A stretch of 64,000 nucleotides of DNA from Larix kaempferi (GCA_027924585.1 BSBM01000826.1:9579501-9643500); one strand, 5' to 3'. Positions 44,229 through 56,863 are shown, counted from the stretch's first letter. Notes: a model not told the origin generated them from the sequence alone. Program-made: numbers and translations.

Positions 44229-47200
44229 ATGGCTCCAAACACTAAGCTTGAAGACAAGCTAGAAGGTATAGAGAATTTCCGAGCATGGAAATAGAGAATT
44301 GGTCTCATTCTTGAAGAAAATGACCTTGCTCATTATATCAAGGATGAAGTTGCAGAACCAGAAGGAGATGAAGCCAAAGAGAAGAATATGAAGGATTTGA
44401 TTAGGGCAAAGAGAATCATAGCTGATTCTATTAAAGACCACTTGATTCCCCAAGTGGCCTCCAAGAAGACTCCAAAGGAAATGTATGATGCCCTAGGAAG
44501 AATGTATGAAGGAAAGAACATCAATAGGAAGATGAACCTAAGGACTCAGTTCAAGAGCACCAAGATGCACAAAGGAGAATCCATTCAAGACTACTTCTCA
44601 AGGGTCTCCCAAATCAAGGAGCAACTAGATGCCATTGGTGATACTCTTGATGGAGATGAACTTGTGATGACAGCTCTAAATGGTCTCACTAGACCTTGGG
44701 AGTCATTCATTCAAACTATGTGTGCCAGAAAAGAAAGTATGAAGTTTGATGTAGTTTGGGAGGATTGTGTACAAGAGGAGGCTAGGGTTGCAAACCGAGA
44801 AGCCTTGCTCAAAGAGGATGACCAATCCTTGGCCACCCACACCAAGAAAAGAAGGAATCAATCCTACACCAAAAGGATTAGTCACAAGGAGTATCATCCT
44901 CCACATAGATTTCAAAAGAAAAGAGGAACTATTCAAAGAAGAGATCATTCCTCTTTCCAAGGTTTTTCTTGTCACAAAATAGGACACATTGCTAGAGATT
45001 GCCCTTTGCAGAAGAAAAAGGGTTCTCATTACAAAAGACATCAAGCACATCTTGCAGAAGATGATAGTGAAGAAGAAGTAGAAGAGGAAGAAAGGCCTCA
45101 CAATAAAAGACCTAGAAGTGAAGAAGAAGAAGAAGAAAGAACCTTCTTCAAAAGAAGATCTAGGAGAAATAAAGAAGAAGATGCAGAAGAATATGTTCTT
45201 TTCTCCGCACTCTCTGGATCTATAACTCCTGGAGAAGATACATGGCTTATTGATAGTGGTGCTTCAAAGCACATGACAGGTCAGAAAAAGACTCTCTCAA
45301 GTCTTGAAGAAAAGACTTCTCCCCAAAAGGTATCTCTAGGAGATGACTTTCAATATCCCATCAAGGGAATTGGTGAAGCAAGCTACAAGCTTGATTCTGG
45401 TACCTCCCTGAAAATGAAAGATATATTGTATGTACTAGGATTGAAGAAGAACTTGTTATCCATCTCAGCATTGGATAAGAAAGGCTACATGATTGCATTC
45501 ATTGATGGAAAAGTCTTAATGTGGTCCAAAGGAAAGTCTATCAAGGATGTAATTATCATTGGTGAAGAAGAAGGAGGTTTATACAAACTTAAGGGTCTTC
45601 CAGAAGCAGCTCTTGTTCATGAAACCTTTATCCCAAATGAACTATGGCATAGGAGACTTGCTCACATTAACTACAAGGCACTGCCCTATGTAAGCAAGGT
45701 AGTTATAGGTTTTCCAGACTTAAAGTCTAATCATGATGGCACATGCAAAGGCTGTGCAAAAGGGAAGAATGTCAAGAACCCATTTCCCAGAAGTGAAACA
45801 AAGACTAAAGGTACCCTAGAGTTAATACACTCTGATGTATGTGGACCAATGCCCTCCACATCTTTGAGTGGATATGAATACTATGTCACATTCATTGATG
45901 AATACTCAAGGAAAACTTGGATATTCTTTCTAAAAGGTAAGAATGAAGTCTTTGGAAAATTCAAAGAGTTTAAGGCCTTAATAGAAAATCTCTCAGAAAA
46001 GAAAATCAAGATTATCAGAACAGATAATGGCGGAGAATATACTTCAAAGGAATTTGAAGACTTTTGTAAAGGAGCTGGAATCAAAAGGGAACTAACCACT
46101 CCCTACAATCCCCAACAAAATGGGGTTGGTGAAAGGAAGAATAGAAATATCATGGAAGCTGTAAAGACTATGATTCATGATCAAGATCTTCCTATGTATC
46201 TATGGGCTGAAGCAGCCAGGACAGCTGTCTATGTACAAAATAGACTTTCTCATAGTGATCTTGAATTTAAGACTCTAGAAGAAGTATTCACAAGAAAGAA
46301 GCCTGAGGTAAGTCATCTCAAAATATTTGGATGTCCTCTGTATATTCACATTCCAAAAGAAAAGAGAACCAAGTTGGATCCCTTTGGTAAGAAAGGAATA
46401 TTTGTTGGATATTGTGAAACATCCAAAGCTCTTAGAATTTACATACCTGGTTTTCATCATATGGAGATAAGTAGAGATGTAACATTTGATGAAGAAGCAG
46501 CTATCAAGAAATCTAGGAAGTGCCAACTTGAAGAAATCTATGAAGAAGTTTCACCTCCTAGAGTTACAAAAGCTGTACCCATTCCTGAAGATGATACACC
46601 AGAAGATCATGATATGATAGAACCTCAAGAACCCTCTCTTTCAAATTTATCTAGAAAAAGAAGACCAGCATGGGCTAGAGACATTATTCAAGGAGCTGAA
46701 AAATATGGAGCTCCTGAAGGTTCCACTAGAGAAAGGAAGAAACCCAAGTTTTTATCCAACTATGTGGCCTTAATGTGTGATCTTGTGGATCATCAACCCA
46801 CCAGCTATGAGGAAGCAGCTCAAGAAAAGCAGTGGGTAGAAACTATGACAGAAGAGTACCAGTCAATAATGAAAAATGATGTTTGGGACATAGTTCCCAA
46901 ACCAAAGGATAAAAGTGTGGTTTCTTCCAAATGGATTTTCAAGATAAAACATGCTGCAGATGGTAGCATTGAAAAATATAAAGCAAGATTTGTAGCTAGA
47001 GGGTTCTCTCAAAAGGAGGGAATAGACTATGAAGAAAAATTTGCACCAGTTGCTAGGTACACTTCAATTAGAACTATCATGGCACTTGCATCTATGATGA
47101 AGTGGAAATTACACCAGATGGATGTTAAAACGGCCTTCCTGAATGGTGTCATTGAAGAAGAAGTGTACAAGGAACAACCACAACGTTTTGAGGTCAAAGA

Positions 47201-48338
47201 TAGAAGAACTCATGTATGCAAGCTGAAAAAGGCTTTGTATGGATTGAAGCAAGCTCCCAGAGCTTGGTATGAAAGGATTGACAGTTTCTTAACAGGTATG
47301 GGATTTACCAAGAGTAAAGCTGATCCAAATCTCTATCTCAAAATTATGGATGATGAACCTGTTATATTACTATTGTATGTGGATGATCTATTTCTAACAG
47401 GAAATGAGAACCAAATTATCGAATGTAAGAAGAAGCTTTCTTCCGAATTTGAAATGAAGGATCTAGGATTAATGCACTACTTCTTAGGTCTAGAAGTATG
47501 GCAAGAACCAAAAGGAATCTTCCTAAATCAAGGTAAGTATGCTGTGGAGATCTTGAAAAGATTTGACATGTTGGAGTGTAAGACCATGGCTACTCCCATG
47601 GACTCCAACTTAAAATTATTAGTTGATGACTCATCAGAATTAGTGGATGTAACTCTATATAGACAAATCATTGGGTCATTGATGTATTTGACAAATACCA
47701 GACCGGACATATGCTTTGCTGTAAATACTCTAAGTCAATTTCTAGTAGAACCAAGGAAGGTTCACCTAATAGCTGCAAAGCATGTAATGAGGTATCTAAA
47801 AGGTACTTTAGATTTTGGTCTTTACTACCTCAGAAATCATGAACTTAGGTTACATGGTTATTCAGATTCTAATTGGGCAGGAAGTGTTTCAGACAGGAAG
47901 AGTACATCAGGTGGATGTTATGGACTTGGATCTGCCATGATCTCTTGGTTTAGCAAGAAACAATCCAGTGTGGCTCTCAGTACTGCTGAAGCAGAATATA
48001 TAGCTGCCTGCTCTGCTAGCTGTGAAGCAATATGGCTTCAAAAACTACTATCTGGAGTATTTGACTTAGAATTGGATCCTACTGTGATTATGTGTGACAA
48101 TCAAAGTTGTATCAAGATGACAAAAAATCCGGTATTTCACGATAAGTCAAAACACATAGAGATCCGATACTTTTATATACGAGATATGGTGCAAAGAGGA
48201 GCTATTAAGCTCGAGTATGTCAACACTGAGAATCAAATTGCTGATATTTTGACCAAACCTCTGTCTCGAGTGAAATTTGAATACTTCCGAGACAAACTTG
48301 GTGTGGTTCAAAAGGACCCTCCTCAAAAGGGGGAGTAG
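44229..48338 (+). pseudogene. Copia gag-pol polyprotein of element D, one early nonsense codon
   Basis: Starts MAPNTKLEDKLEGIENFRAW at 44229. Codon 22 is TAG (44292-44294) where element A has Tyr; after that the frame is open to 48338. Domains in order: UBN2-type gag (to about 44830); zinc knuckle GFSCHKIGHIARDC (near 44961-45002), whose first Cys is Gly; acidic spacer; protease WLIDSGASKHMTG (45243); pre-integrase HRRLAHINYKALP..CKGCAKGKN; integrase D, D, E in IHSDVCGPM, IRTDNGGEY and NGVGERKNR; RT with FLNGVIEEEVY and LLYVDDLFLTG (47374); RNase H with YSDSNWAG, STAEAEYIAA and CDNQSCIKM, ending SRVKFEYFRDKLGVV. All pol catalytic residues appear present. The stop and the lost knuckle Cys suggest this copy is inactive. 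Read-through or a downstream start is conceivable. Confidence 0.95.
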
Positions 48339-48403
48339 TGTGGTCTCTAAGGATGAGATTGCCTCATCGACAGCATGGTCGATGATGTGGATACCTGTTT
48401 TAG

Positions 48404-48535
48404 ATACTTGTATTGATGATGTGGTTACTTGTATCGGTAGGATACTTGTATTGATGATGTGGTTACTTGTATCGGTAGGATACTTGTATTGATGATGTGG
48501 TTAATTGTATCGGTATGGATACTTGTATTATGACG
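48404..48535 (+). repeat. 38-bp minisatellite in D, about 3.5 copies
   Basis: ATACTTGTATTGATGATGTG followed by GTTACTTGTATCGGTAGG repeats at 38, 38 and 39 bp (starts 48404, 48442, 48480, 48519). Confidence 0.9.
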
Positions 48536-48539
48536 ATGT

Positions 48540-48822
48540 TGATGATCGTGCGATGATGATGCTGATGATCGTGAGATGACGATACTGATGATCGTGCGAT
48601 GATGATTCTGATGATCGTGAGATGACGATGCTGATGATCGTGGGATAACGATGCTGATGATCATGCGATGATGATGCTGATGATCGTGAGATGACGATAA
48701 TGATGATCGTACGATGACGATGCTGATGATCGCGAGATGACGATGCTGATGATCGCGGGATGACGATGCTAATGATCGTGCAATGACGATGCTGATGATC
48801 GTAAGATGACGATGATAATTGA
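48540..48822 (+). repeat. 23-bp minisatellite in D, about 12 copies
   Basis: Units GATGATCGTGAGATGACGAT followed by GCT alternate between CGATGATGAT and AGATGACGAT versions. Each includes the short palindrome GATGATC-type core. It lies between the pol stop and the polypurine tract. Confidence 0.92.
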
Positions 48823-48922
48823 AGAAAGCTTCCGATTATATATAGATGCATCATGTATGATGTAGTCGATGACTCCTTGCTCCTGCAGACGTTGTTATAA
48901 TATCCTTCTCGTTAAGGGGGAG

Positions 48923-49412
48923 TGTTGAATATTGTAACTTCTAAGAATATTATAATTGTACTTTATTATTCCGGAGATGTTTCATCCCTCCGGGGTAACT
49001 CTATTACTTATCCGAAGATGATTATTCCTCCGAGGGTGTGTGGTAACTAGGGTTATTAGACCCACCATGTGGGGGTCGGCCCTGATAATATATTTTAGGG
49101 GTTATTAGAATTCTCAAGTAGAGGTCGGCCCCATTAGGGATTTTAGTCAGTAGGGGACTAATATAAATAGAGGAGGTGAACTCCTCATTAGACACACTCA
49201 CTCACTTGAGAAAAGTAGCGCACTTGTCTGGGAGGTCTGCTAAGGAGATAAAGAAGGAGGGAGCACATCTTGTATTTTGGTTGATCATCTTATTGAGGAA
49301 AGCTTTGCTGGGTTTTCTACCCCATGAGGGTTTCCCAGGGTAAATTATGTGTCTATATTGTGATTATGCTTCTTTCAGTGATCTTGCTAGTCTATTTGGT
49401 TTAAACTTAACA
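48923..49412 (+). repeat. 3' LTR of element D
   Basis: 490 bp, same ends as the 5' LTR, preceded by AAGGGGGAG and followed by GATGG. Confidence 0.95.
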
Positions 49413-51161
49413 GATGGCCATCAAGGTAACTTCTGATTGCATTAGGATTCGAACTTTTGGAAATAAATTATAAGTTTTTTCTGAAGTTGCTTTCTTATAT
49501 TGTCCATATTTGACATACATCTCTGCCCTTGATTGAAATCTACTGGTGTCACCAGCTTCCTTGGCTTCTTGAAATTTGTAATCAAGCACTTGAACTTCTG
49601 GAGCTTGATATTTATTTTTTTTCTTCTCTTTTCCACCCATAAATATAACCAAATCACTTTGGGTATCTTCTTTAGGTCTCTTTCCTCTTTCCTGTTCTTC
49701 AATTTATGCATCAATAATTTCTTCAAAAATCCTTTTACTAACTATCTCCACCTTTCCTAGAGTAGGTATCACTTTTGTTGAGGATATTTCTGCAACAACA
49801 AGATTTGACTGTGAACATGCTGAGACCTCCTTATATGATTCATATTGAAGATGATTATCCATTATTGATAATCCCTCATCTTCTTGATGGTATAATACCT
49901 TATTCTTATTTTGTTGTCTCCTTTGAGAAATAATATGGGAGGGATCATAGTTGACAGTATCTGCCTTTTTAAAATCAATTTCTTCTAAATATTTTTTCAG
50001 AAAAGACAATGCCTATGTATTCTTTACAATGAAAGGTCCCACTTTCAAAGGAAATTTTATATCAGATGCCTTTTTAAAAACCAGAAAATGATCATTTTCA
50101 ACAATTAGATTTTGCCTGATGAACTCCAAGGAAAATATTCTCGAGGTTAGAAAATCTGGTAAGATATAAGGTTGTTTGATGAATCCATACAACCTGACTA
50201 CTGTATGTTCTTTTAATAGAAACCAATCTCCTATTTCCATGTCTGGTTTTAGCTACATCAATGTCTTCATTTCCGACAGTACTCTTGGCAATTCTTCCCC
50301 AAAAATCAATATATATATCTCTCACACAATATGATTCATGTAATTAAACATATTATCCTCCAAAGTGTTTGAAAAAACCACATGTGAAAAATGTAAGTCT
50401 TTCTGACTTGAAAACAGAAGCATCTTCATCAAATAAGACTGAAATCTGAAATGCATGGTATGGTGGAAATTCACTAGCAGAGAGCAAACGCTTTCAGCTA
50501 GGAATTCATCATATTTAAGACAAGGTATTTGACTGTACTCTACTTTTGGTATGCCAAAACATATTCAAAAAATCAGACACAATTGCACTTCTGTTACCAT
50601 TGCATCACTATCTAACCCTAAAAACTCAGCAATTAGGGATAACACCAACTATGTATTATGATTGAAAAAGTTCATATCTAATGGGTAAGGAGTATCTTTA
50701 ATTTCAAGGTCGGGTTTAAGACAATTGGTTAAAAAAGCTTGTTTAGTTTTCAGAGACTACTGACGGTACTGGGTGACAACAACTTCTTCGGTAATATTTT
50801 CTTGTTCATGCGATTGAGACATAGGTACTTCAAGGGAGCTTCTAATGGCGGTAGACTCAACAAGACAAATAATTTTGGATTTTAGAGCATTCATGATTAC
50901 TTTCTCAATTTGTGAGTAGTTCATTACACACCAAGAAACAAACTCGGGAAACCATATAATTTGGTCTGGGAAAAAATATATGAAAGAAGATTCAAAAACT
51001 CTGTGTATGTTTGTGCCTTCCTTATACAACCTATCCAATCTGGCCTTTATCTATATAATTGACAATTTAACCACAAGGTCAAAAATATCTTTATCCATGT
51101 CTTCTAGGGAATCATCTATCCTGGTATGTTCAACAGCTACGGTCTCTTCCATTCCTTCCAT
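49413..51161 (-). pseudogene. Unrecognised coding remnant E, N-terminal part (upstream of insertion D)
   Basis: A minus-strand ATG at 51161 opens MEGMEETVAVEHTRIDDSLE. One frame then runs about 580 codons to the D junction with a handful of stops (near 51050, 50760, 50660, 50550, 50310, 50246, 50010 and 49705), many plausibly from CAG or TGG. Readable stretches include WFPEFVSWCVMNYSQIEKVI, EIGDWFLLKEHTVVRLYGFI, KKASDIKFPLKVGPFIVKNT, YDPSHIISQRRQQNK and SRFQSRAEMYVKYGQYKKA. There is no signal peptide or membrane segment. Long single-exon layout and repeat context suggest a transposon-borne or retrocopied gene, but I recognise no domain. Confidence 0.6.
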
Positions 51162-51950
51162 TATAAAAATAACTTAACTGACTGACAACATGAGTTTTGA
51201 AACCTACCTGAAATTGACGAGTCTGCATACAGGGCGTGCTTTTTCACTTTTCCGGTCCTCACATGTTTCAAACTTTCTGGAGCTCCACGAGACAAATTTC
51301 AAATGTCAACCGTCATGTGACATCTTCCCCTTTCATAACCCTTGGAGGTGGTTTCGCACGGTGTCCGAACGGTTTTCCTTACCACTCTTTCAATTTGTGA
51401 AATTCCCATGTATCGACACGTGGATAGTGGTTTCAGATTTCGTAACTGCTTATCCTTTCAATTTACTGCGCATCTTCACAACATGAAATGTCTCTGAGCC
51501 GTCGATCCATCCATTCTTGTTCAATCAACGGTGATACTGGCCAAATTTTTAACCTTTTTCAGTTTTAACGCTGCCCACGGAATCTCGGCTATCTCCCCTG
51601 CTTTTTTCCCACCAGAAGAGTATTCCACCTGTCGATATGCCCTGGCACAATCCATACTATTGGAGCATCCATCATTTTACCTTCATTTCTTGTGAATATT
51701 CTAGAAAATCATCTCCACCGTTGGATTCCTTTCCGATTTGATTCTAACTGTTGATTTATCATTAACTTTGGAATTTTAATGTTACAACTCACAAGAGTGG
51801 TTTCACACAGTGCCTATGTGGTTTCCCTTACCACGTGGCACAATCTGAGCGTTCACGTGTCCCTCTAGAAAACTAGATATCGACATTTTAAAATCAAAAT
51901 TTATAGACATTTTTCTACAAAGAGTTTTTTGGAAAGTCAAACTTTTGTCA
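51162..51950. other. Upstream flank of coding remnant E
   Basis: No gene seen. A phrase GTGGTTTC.CAC.GTG..C...GGTTT.CCTTACCAC occurs twice (51351-51392 and 51799-51835). It could include E's promoter but no clear TATA stands out. Confidence 0.4.
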
Positions 51951-52148
51951 AAGGAAGAGAGGTCGTTCTTTCGTCAGGTTGTTCTATTTCGGGGTGGTTG
52001 AAGTAGATGCTGAGGAGAAAGAGCATCCGCTCCTTCCTCCAGGGATGATTTTTTAGGAGTGGTGAAAGTAGATATCGGTACTCTAAACACAAATTTCATA
52101 GGAAAATTGCTTTGCACATTTTGATGGAAAGTGGAAATATAAACAGAC

Positions 52149-52901
52149 AAAGAGCGACCGCTCTTTCTCCAAGTTCTATTTTTACAATTCCCTTATAAAA
52201 GAAGGGGTGGCTGAACCTTCTTCTTCCCAATATTATTTTCGTTATAGTTTGAGACTGCAAGAAGGGTCGTTCAATCCTTCTTGTGTTATCCATTCTAGAT
52301 ATCGTTCAATTGATAGATATAGGTTTTCACAATTATCTACTAAACGAAGGGGCGTCTGATCCTTCTTGTCGGGAAACGAAAGTCAATACAAACAATTTGT
52401 ATATGTTATAACTTAGCTTATGTCCGGTTTTTACACTTATCTCGTTAATGAAGGGTCGGTCGACCCTTCTTGTGCTCAGTATTCTTCTGATGTTCACCAT
52501 TTTAGATATAGATGAATTGACGTCTTAGCCTTTGTACGTTGAATATTTTTACAATTCCCTCGTAAATGAAGGGGCGAACGACCCTTCTTCTGCCCAGTAT
52601 TCTATTCATAATAGTTCTAAAATGCAAGAAGGGTCAATCGATCCTTCTTTCTTTTGCCATTCTGGAAATAGGTGAATTGTTGGATATAGTTGTTCACAAT
52701 TATCTACTAAACGAAGCGGCAGTCGATCCTTCTCGTCGGAAAATGGATGTCGGGACAAACATTTTTATATGTTATAACTTAGATGATGTTCGGGTCCCTA
52801 CTATTTATAGCGGAAGTCAGAAATCGGGAATTTTTGACCTAGCCTTCGTAGATTAAATATTTTTAAATTTATCTCGTAAATGAAGGGTTGGCCGACAGTC
52901 G
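52149..52901. repeat. Array of 20-bp palindromes, locus 2
   Basis: Palindromes related to GAAGGGTCGGCCGACCCTTC start at 52201, 52261, 52346, 52450, 52568, 52628, 52713 and 52882 (the last cut short near 52900). Intervals are 60, 85, 104, 118, 60, 85 and 169. A variant stem AAAGAGCG/CGCTCTTT is at 52149-52166 and a weaker one near 52017. Spacers match those of 28958-29586. Confidence 0.85.
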
Positions 52902-53249
52902 TTAATCCCACCTAATCTGGCAGCGATAACTCAGTCGGACCAATCTAGAAACAAGAAATCATTCAGGGGCGACCTGACCCCACACCTCTCGTATTCCATG
53001 ATATAAGATTTAACAGTTAAAATTCATTGTTTTTAAAATATTAAACATAAAAGTTGCAATAATTGGATCATGTTCCCTTCCTTGATCGGATCGACGGGAG
53101 TGGACGTGACATGACCCTTCTAATAGACTTATTTGATAATATATACTAGTGGAATAATTATTCTTTTTTTTAAAATAAATATGATTTTTAATGTGCTCCT
53201 GTTATTTTATATTTCATAAATTGCTTCTGAACTGGATTTTGGTTATGAA
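52902..53249. other. Unassigned sequence between palindrome array and gene J
   Basis: No gene or repeat recognised. The sequence changes abruptly near 52900. Confidence 0.4.
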
Positions 53250-56200
53250 CAATGTGTCATGTTATTTTATATTTCAGATATCGTTTATGAAATAGATTTT
53301 GGTACTCAACAATGTGTGGACCTACTTTTGAATGGATTGAAAGTTGCTAAAGGAATCTCTTTTCCAGAAAGAAAAATATTGCATATATCATCATTCATGA
53401 TGGATGTATCATTGCAAATGTTACCAAGACTTTAAATGCAATTATTCCATTTCCCTATCCATCATAAGGTGCAAATACATTGTCAGAGGCTGTTGGTGGT
53501 TATATTCAATGGTCTGTATCTGAGATCGTTAACCACATTGAGTCTGCTCTTCATGAGAATAAGGTGAATGATATAGACTCGTCTACTTCGCCGAGTGTAG
53601 CACATATCATAACAATTGGGAATAAATCTTCTTTTACTGTAAGAAAATTTAAGTTGTTACATAAGTGTTAAGAAAGCAAGGATTGCATTTTGAAAGGTTT
53701 TGTAACAAATGTGAGTGGGACTGATTTTGTTTGGGGAACATTTTTGGGTGACTTCTCCTTTGGTATTTTGGTAGATGAAGTGTTTTTTTCTTGTATGGCA
53801 TATTCTCCAGGGTTGAGCAGTGGAGGTTTTGTTGTATTGACGATTAAAATAATCATAGATTTTAATACATAAACATTGCTTTCTGTTGAAAGCAATTTCA
53901 ACAATAATCAATCTAAAACTACTTTGAAAGTATTAAGAGAAAATCACAATGTCAGGTTTGTGGGAAAGAAAGTTAGTTTGATACATCAATGTTCTTTAAA
54001 TCCACAGTATGTTGCTCGTGGAATAGTGTCAATTGTGTTTTAGGGAGACATTGTATAATTCAAAGCACTAGATGCTGGTGAGTTTGGTATTTTAGTTCAT
54101 AAAGTCTTCTGCAATTACGAGGATTGTGGTGTATTTGAAGGCTCTCTTATAATATGGTATACAAACAATTTTTTTGACCTCGATGATGTTCCTTTGGATG
54201 TTATACTAAAAAAGAAAATAGACGAAGATATGATCAAATTTTGGAATATTTTTTAAGAATGTACTGTACAGATGGTCCTTTCAGGTACTCCCCATTGTGA
54301 ATATACAAATGTTAAAGGTAACAGAACAAGGCCATACAATTTCGTAAAGTAGCAAGCTGGAACTAAAATTTCAGAAAGAAATTCAAGATTGGCACCTTAC
54401 AGGCTTGGAATTGACCAGGGTGCATTTCTTTAAAAATTGTCACTGGACATTGTTGCTCAAATATTTGTATATCAAAATTTTCACTTCAATTGATAGTTGA
54501 ATGTGTGAATAAATTTGATAGTAAGAATGGAAATTCAAGAAGACAGTGTGCTATAAATTCAATGGGATCAAATGCTCTTGTGGCCAAAGAAGGAGATGAC
54601 AGAAAAAGAAGCATGTTTACAATGAGATTAGACACAATAGACGTCTATCAAAATGCATGGTATAAATGCCATGGGATAAAAAGGAGCACTTTCTACAATT
54701 ATAAAAGCATGTTCTTGAATGGTGATGTGAGAGCTGTGCATGGTAACAGTGGCTTGGAAAAATCTAGGGTGAACATTGTTGCACTGGTAGCTACTATTAA
54801 TAAAATTGTAGAAGAGAATTCAGACAAATCTCCACATCTTACACGATTAATCAGTGAAGATGGAACATGGACAACCTTGAAATTATTTCCATCTAATATG
54901 TCCCATGGTTTGCTGTGAAAAAATGGCTAATGATGAAATCGAAAGAATCGGTCTACCTCCAGTATCACAATTCTCCTTTAGCAAGGTTATGAGAGAAGAT
55001 TCCTGAGATGTTAAAATTTCTAAATCAAACTCCTTTGCAAGGTGTAATGAGTGCATTACAATAGAGGATAGGCTTAAGGGACCACTAATCCAGCTGAGGC
55101 GGAAAGGTTGCGAGGAAATCAAGTAGCTCATAATAAATACATCGCAAGTTGTCTCCAAGTATATTATTCTCACAGATTAGCTTCACAAAAAAATCCAAAG
55201 ACTTTTCTGAGTATTGTTCATGACAAAATGGATAAGTGAAAGACTTCCATTCGAAGGATCGGTAAGAAGGAAAAATATTTTAGTAATGTTATGAATCTTC
55301 CCATATCATTGACTGGAATGTTGACTCATGGGCACAAGACTGGGGGTTTTGGCCATTTCGTCCTCTCATTTTTAGAGATGGGATCGAATTTCACTGTGAC
55401 ATCCCTGGCTAAATGCTTGAAGTATCTTGAAGAACCAGTGGTTGATAAATATGGTGATTTTCTCTACAAAGGTGGAACACCTAAGAACCAATTGCACGAT
55501 GCTCTACTGCAATCAGACTCAAACGAAAAGTGTTTGATATATAGACAAGATGCAATGCAAGATGATGTATTTTGTGTTGATGGTACTAATCAATGCATGC
55601 CAAATAGAAAACTACCACCCACATTGTTGTTGCAAATGGATAATTGTTCAGGCGATAAAGAAAACCGCTTTGTATTTGCCATTTTATCTCTTTTAACAAC
55701 AAGGAGAGTGTTCGAGATAGTTGAAGTTGGATTCCTCTCGGTTGAACACACCCATGAAGACATAGATGGATTTTATGGCAGGTGATCAATAAATATAATG
55801 TGCAAGGATATATTTTCACTCTCGGAAATTATGGATACGTATAGGACATGTGAAGATCAAAATTTCTATGTCCCTTATATAATTGATGAACTTTGTGATT
55901 TAAATATTTTTGTGAAACCCCACCTTTTGGATGGAAATGCCAAGATCATTGGTATAAAAATATGCCAGTTTTTTTAAATTTCTTCTCATAAATGACATTC
56001 CAGTCATGCAATTGAGGGCGTCACTTCGAGATGAAGCTTGGTCATCTCATATTCATCTCCAGTGGTCATTGCTAGATAGTAGCGCAGACTTGCCGGTGGG
56101 ACAGCCTAGGTTATTAAATATGCAATCAAAAAGACCTTCAGGCATTGATGAAATAAAAAAATGAATAGAAACATATATTTCATTCTGGAATCGAGGGATT

Positions 56201-56863
56201 GAGAAGGGAGGTGAAAATTTTTGGCGTCCCAAGTTAAATTATTGGGAGGTTGTATATAAAGCTTTGGACAGTTCCTTCGTGAGTGTTGATCAGTCATCAA
56301 CTAACTTTTGGCCATCGACAAGCCATGATATTCATAGTAGTGATCCTACAAGATCTGAACATGAAATTATGGATGCCTATTTGAAGGAAAATGTTCCTGC
56401 TTTGCAGGATTGCTATGTTGGACCAGTATGAACCAAGCCTAGAGATGAATTCATTCCAAGAGTGGATGTTTTAAAGGGCTAAATTGTCATTGTGCAATCA
56501 CCAGAGCAAGATTGTGCAATTTGGTTGGGTAGGGGGATTGGTAATATTTATTGGGATTCAGATGCTAGTACTGTTGGGTCTTACAAAGTAGAGGTGCAAT
56601 GGTGGAAGCCAATAGGAGCATCGAAGGATCTGAAGGTCTTGTACAAAAAATACTTAGATACAAAGCAACAATGGGTTATTGGTGCAGAAGAAAATATGAT
56701 GATCGATTTAAATAGCATCATATGGGCATGGTCACCAAGGCAAGGATGGACAAGAGAAAAAAAATAGAATAAACGAGAAGGGCCTTGCAGCAGTTAAGGC
56801 ACAACGAGAGCATATGGGGCATAGTGCTCAGAGTGGGATGGATGTTACTTTGGATATCGTTTG
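53250..56863 (+). pseudogene. Decayed transposase-like gene J (DUF8039-like and DUF7869-like regions)
   Basis: Plus-strand fragments in shifting frames line up as one protein. The N-terminal part has VAKGI.FPE and TLSEAVGGYIQWSVSEI (53480-53525), like the plant DUF8039 module. Two similar blocks follow: DCILKGFVTNVSG..GTFLGDFSFGILVDEVF (53680-53790) and QYVARGIVSIVF..LDAGEFGILVHKVF (54010-54110). Farther on come LSIVHDKMDK (near 55200), LTGMLTHGHKTGGFGHF, LLQMDNCSGDKENRF (55630-55670) and VEHTHEDIDGFYGR (55742-55785), then NFWRPKLNYWEV and a C-terminus INEKGLAAVKAQREHM ending at TGA 56861-56863. The latter motifs match what I recall as DUF7869, an RNase H-fold, possibly DDE-transposase-like family. 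Domain names are from memory. Many stops and frameshifts make it dead. Confidence 0.7.

Larger units (their letters stand above)
43255..49412 (+). mobile_element. Ty1/copia LTR retrotransposon D, nearly intact
   Basis: 6,158 bp with 490-bp LTRs (43255-43744, 48923-49412) differing at about a dozen sites, and the target duplication GATGG. The primer site TGGTATCAGAGC is at 43745-43756 and the polypurine tract AAGGGGGAG at 48914-48922. A single gag-pol frame of 1369 codons has one stop. The leader includes a CT microsatellite (43793-43811) and a 158-bp tandem duplication (about 43828-44145). Two minisatellites lie between pol and the polypurine tract. It is inserted in E, so it is younger than that gene's arrival. 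Confidence 0.96.

Noticed and set aside
48404-48822. CRISPR-like regular repeats
   Set aside because: No unique spacers between repeats; these are contiguous minisatellites inside a retrotransposon.
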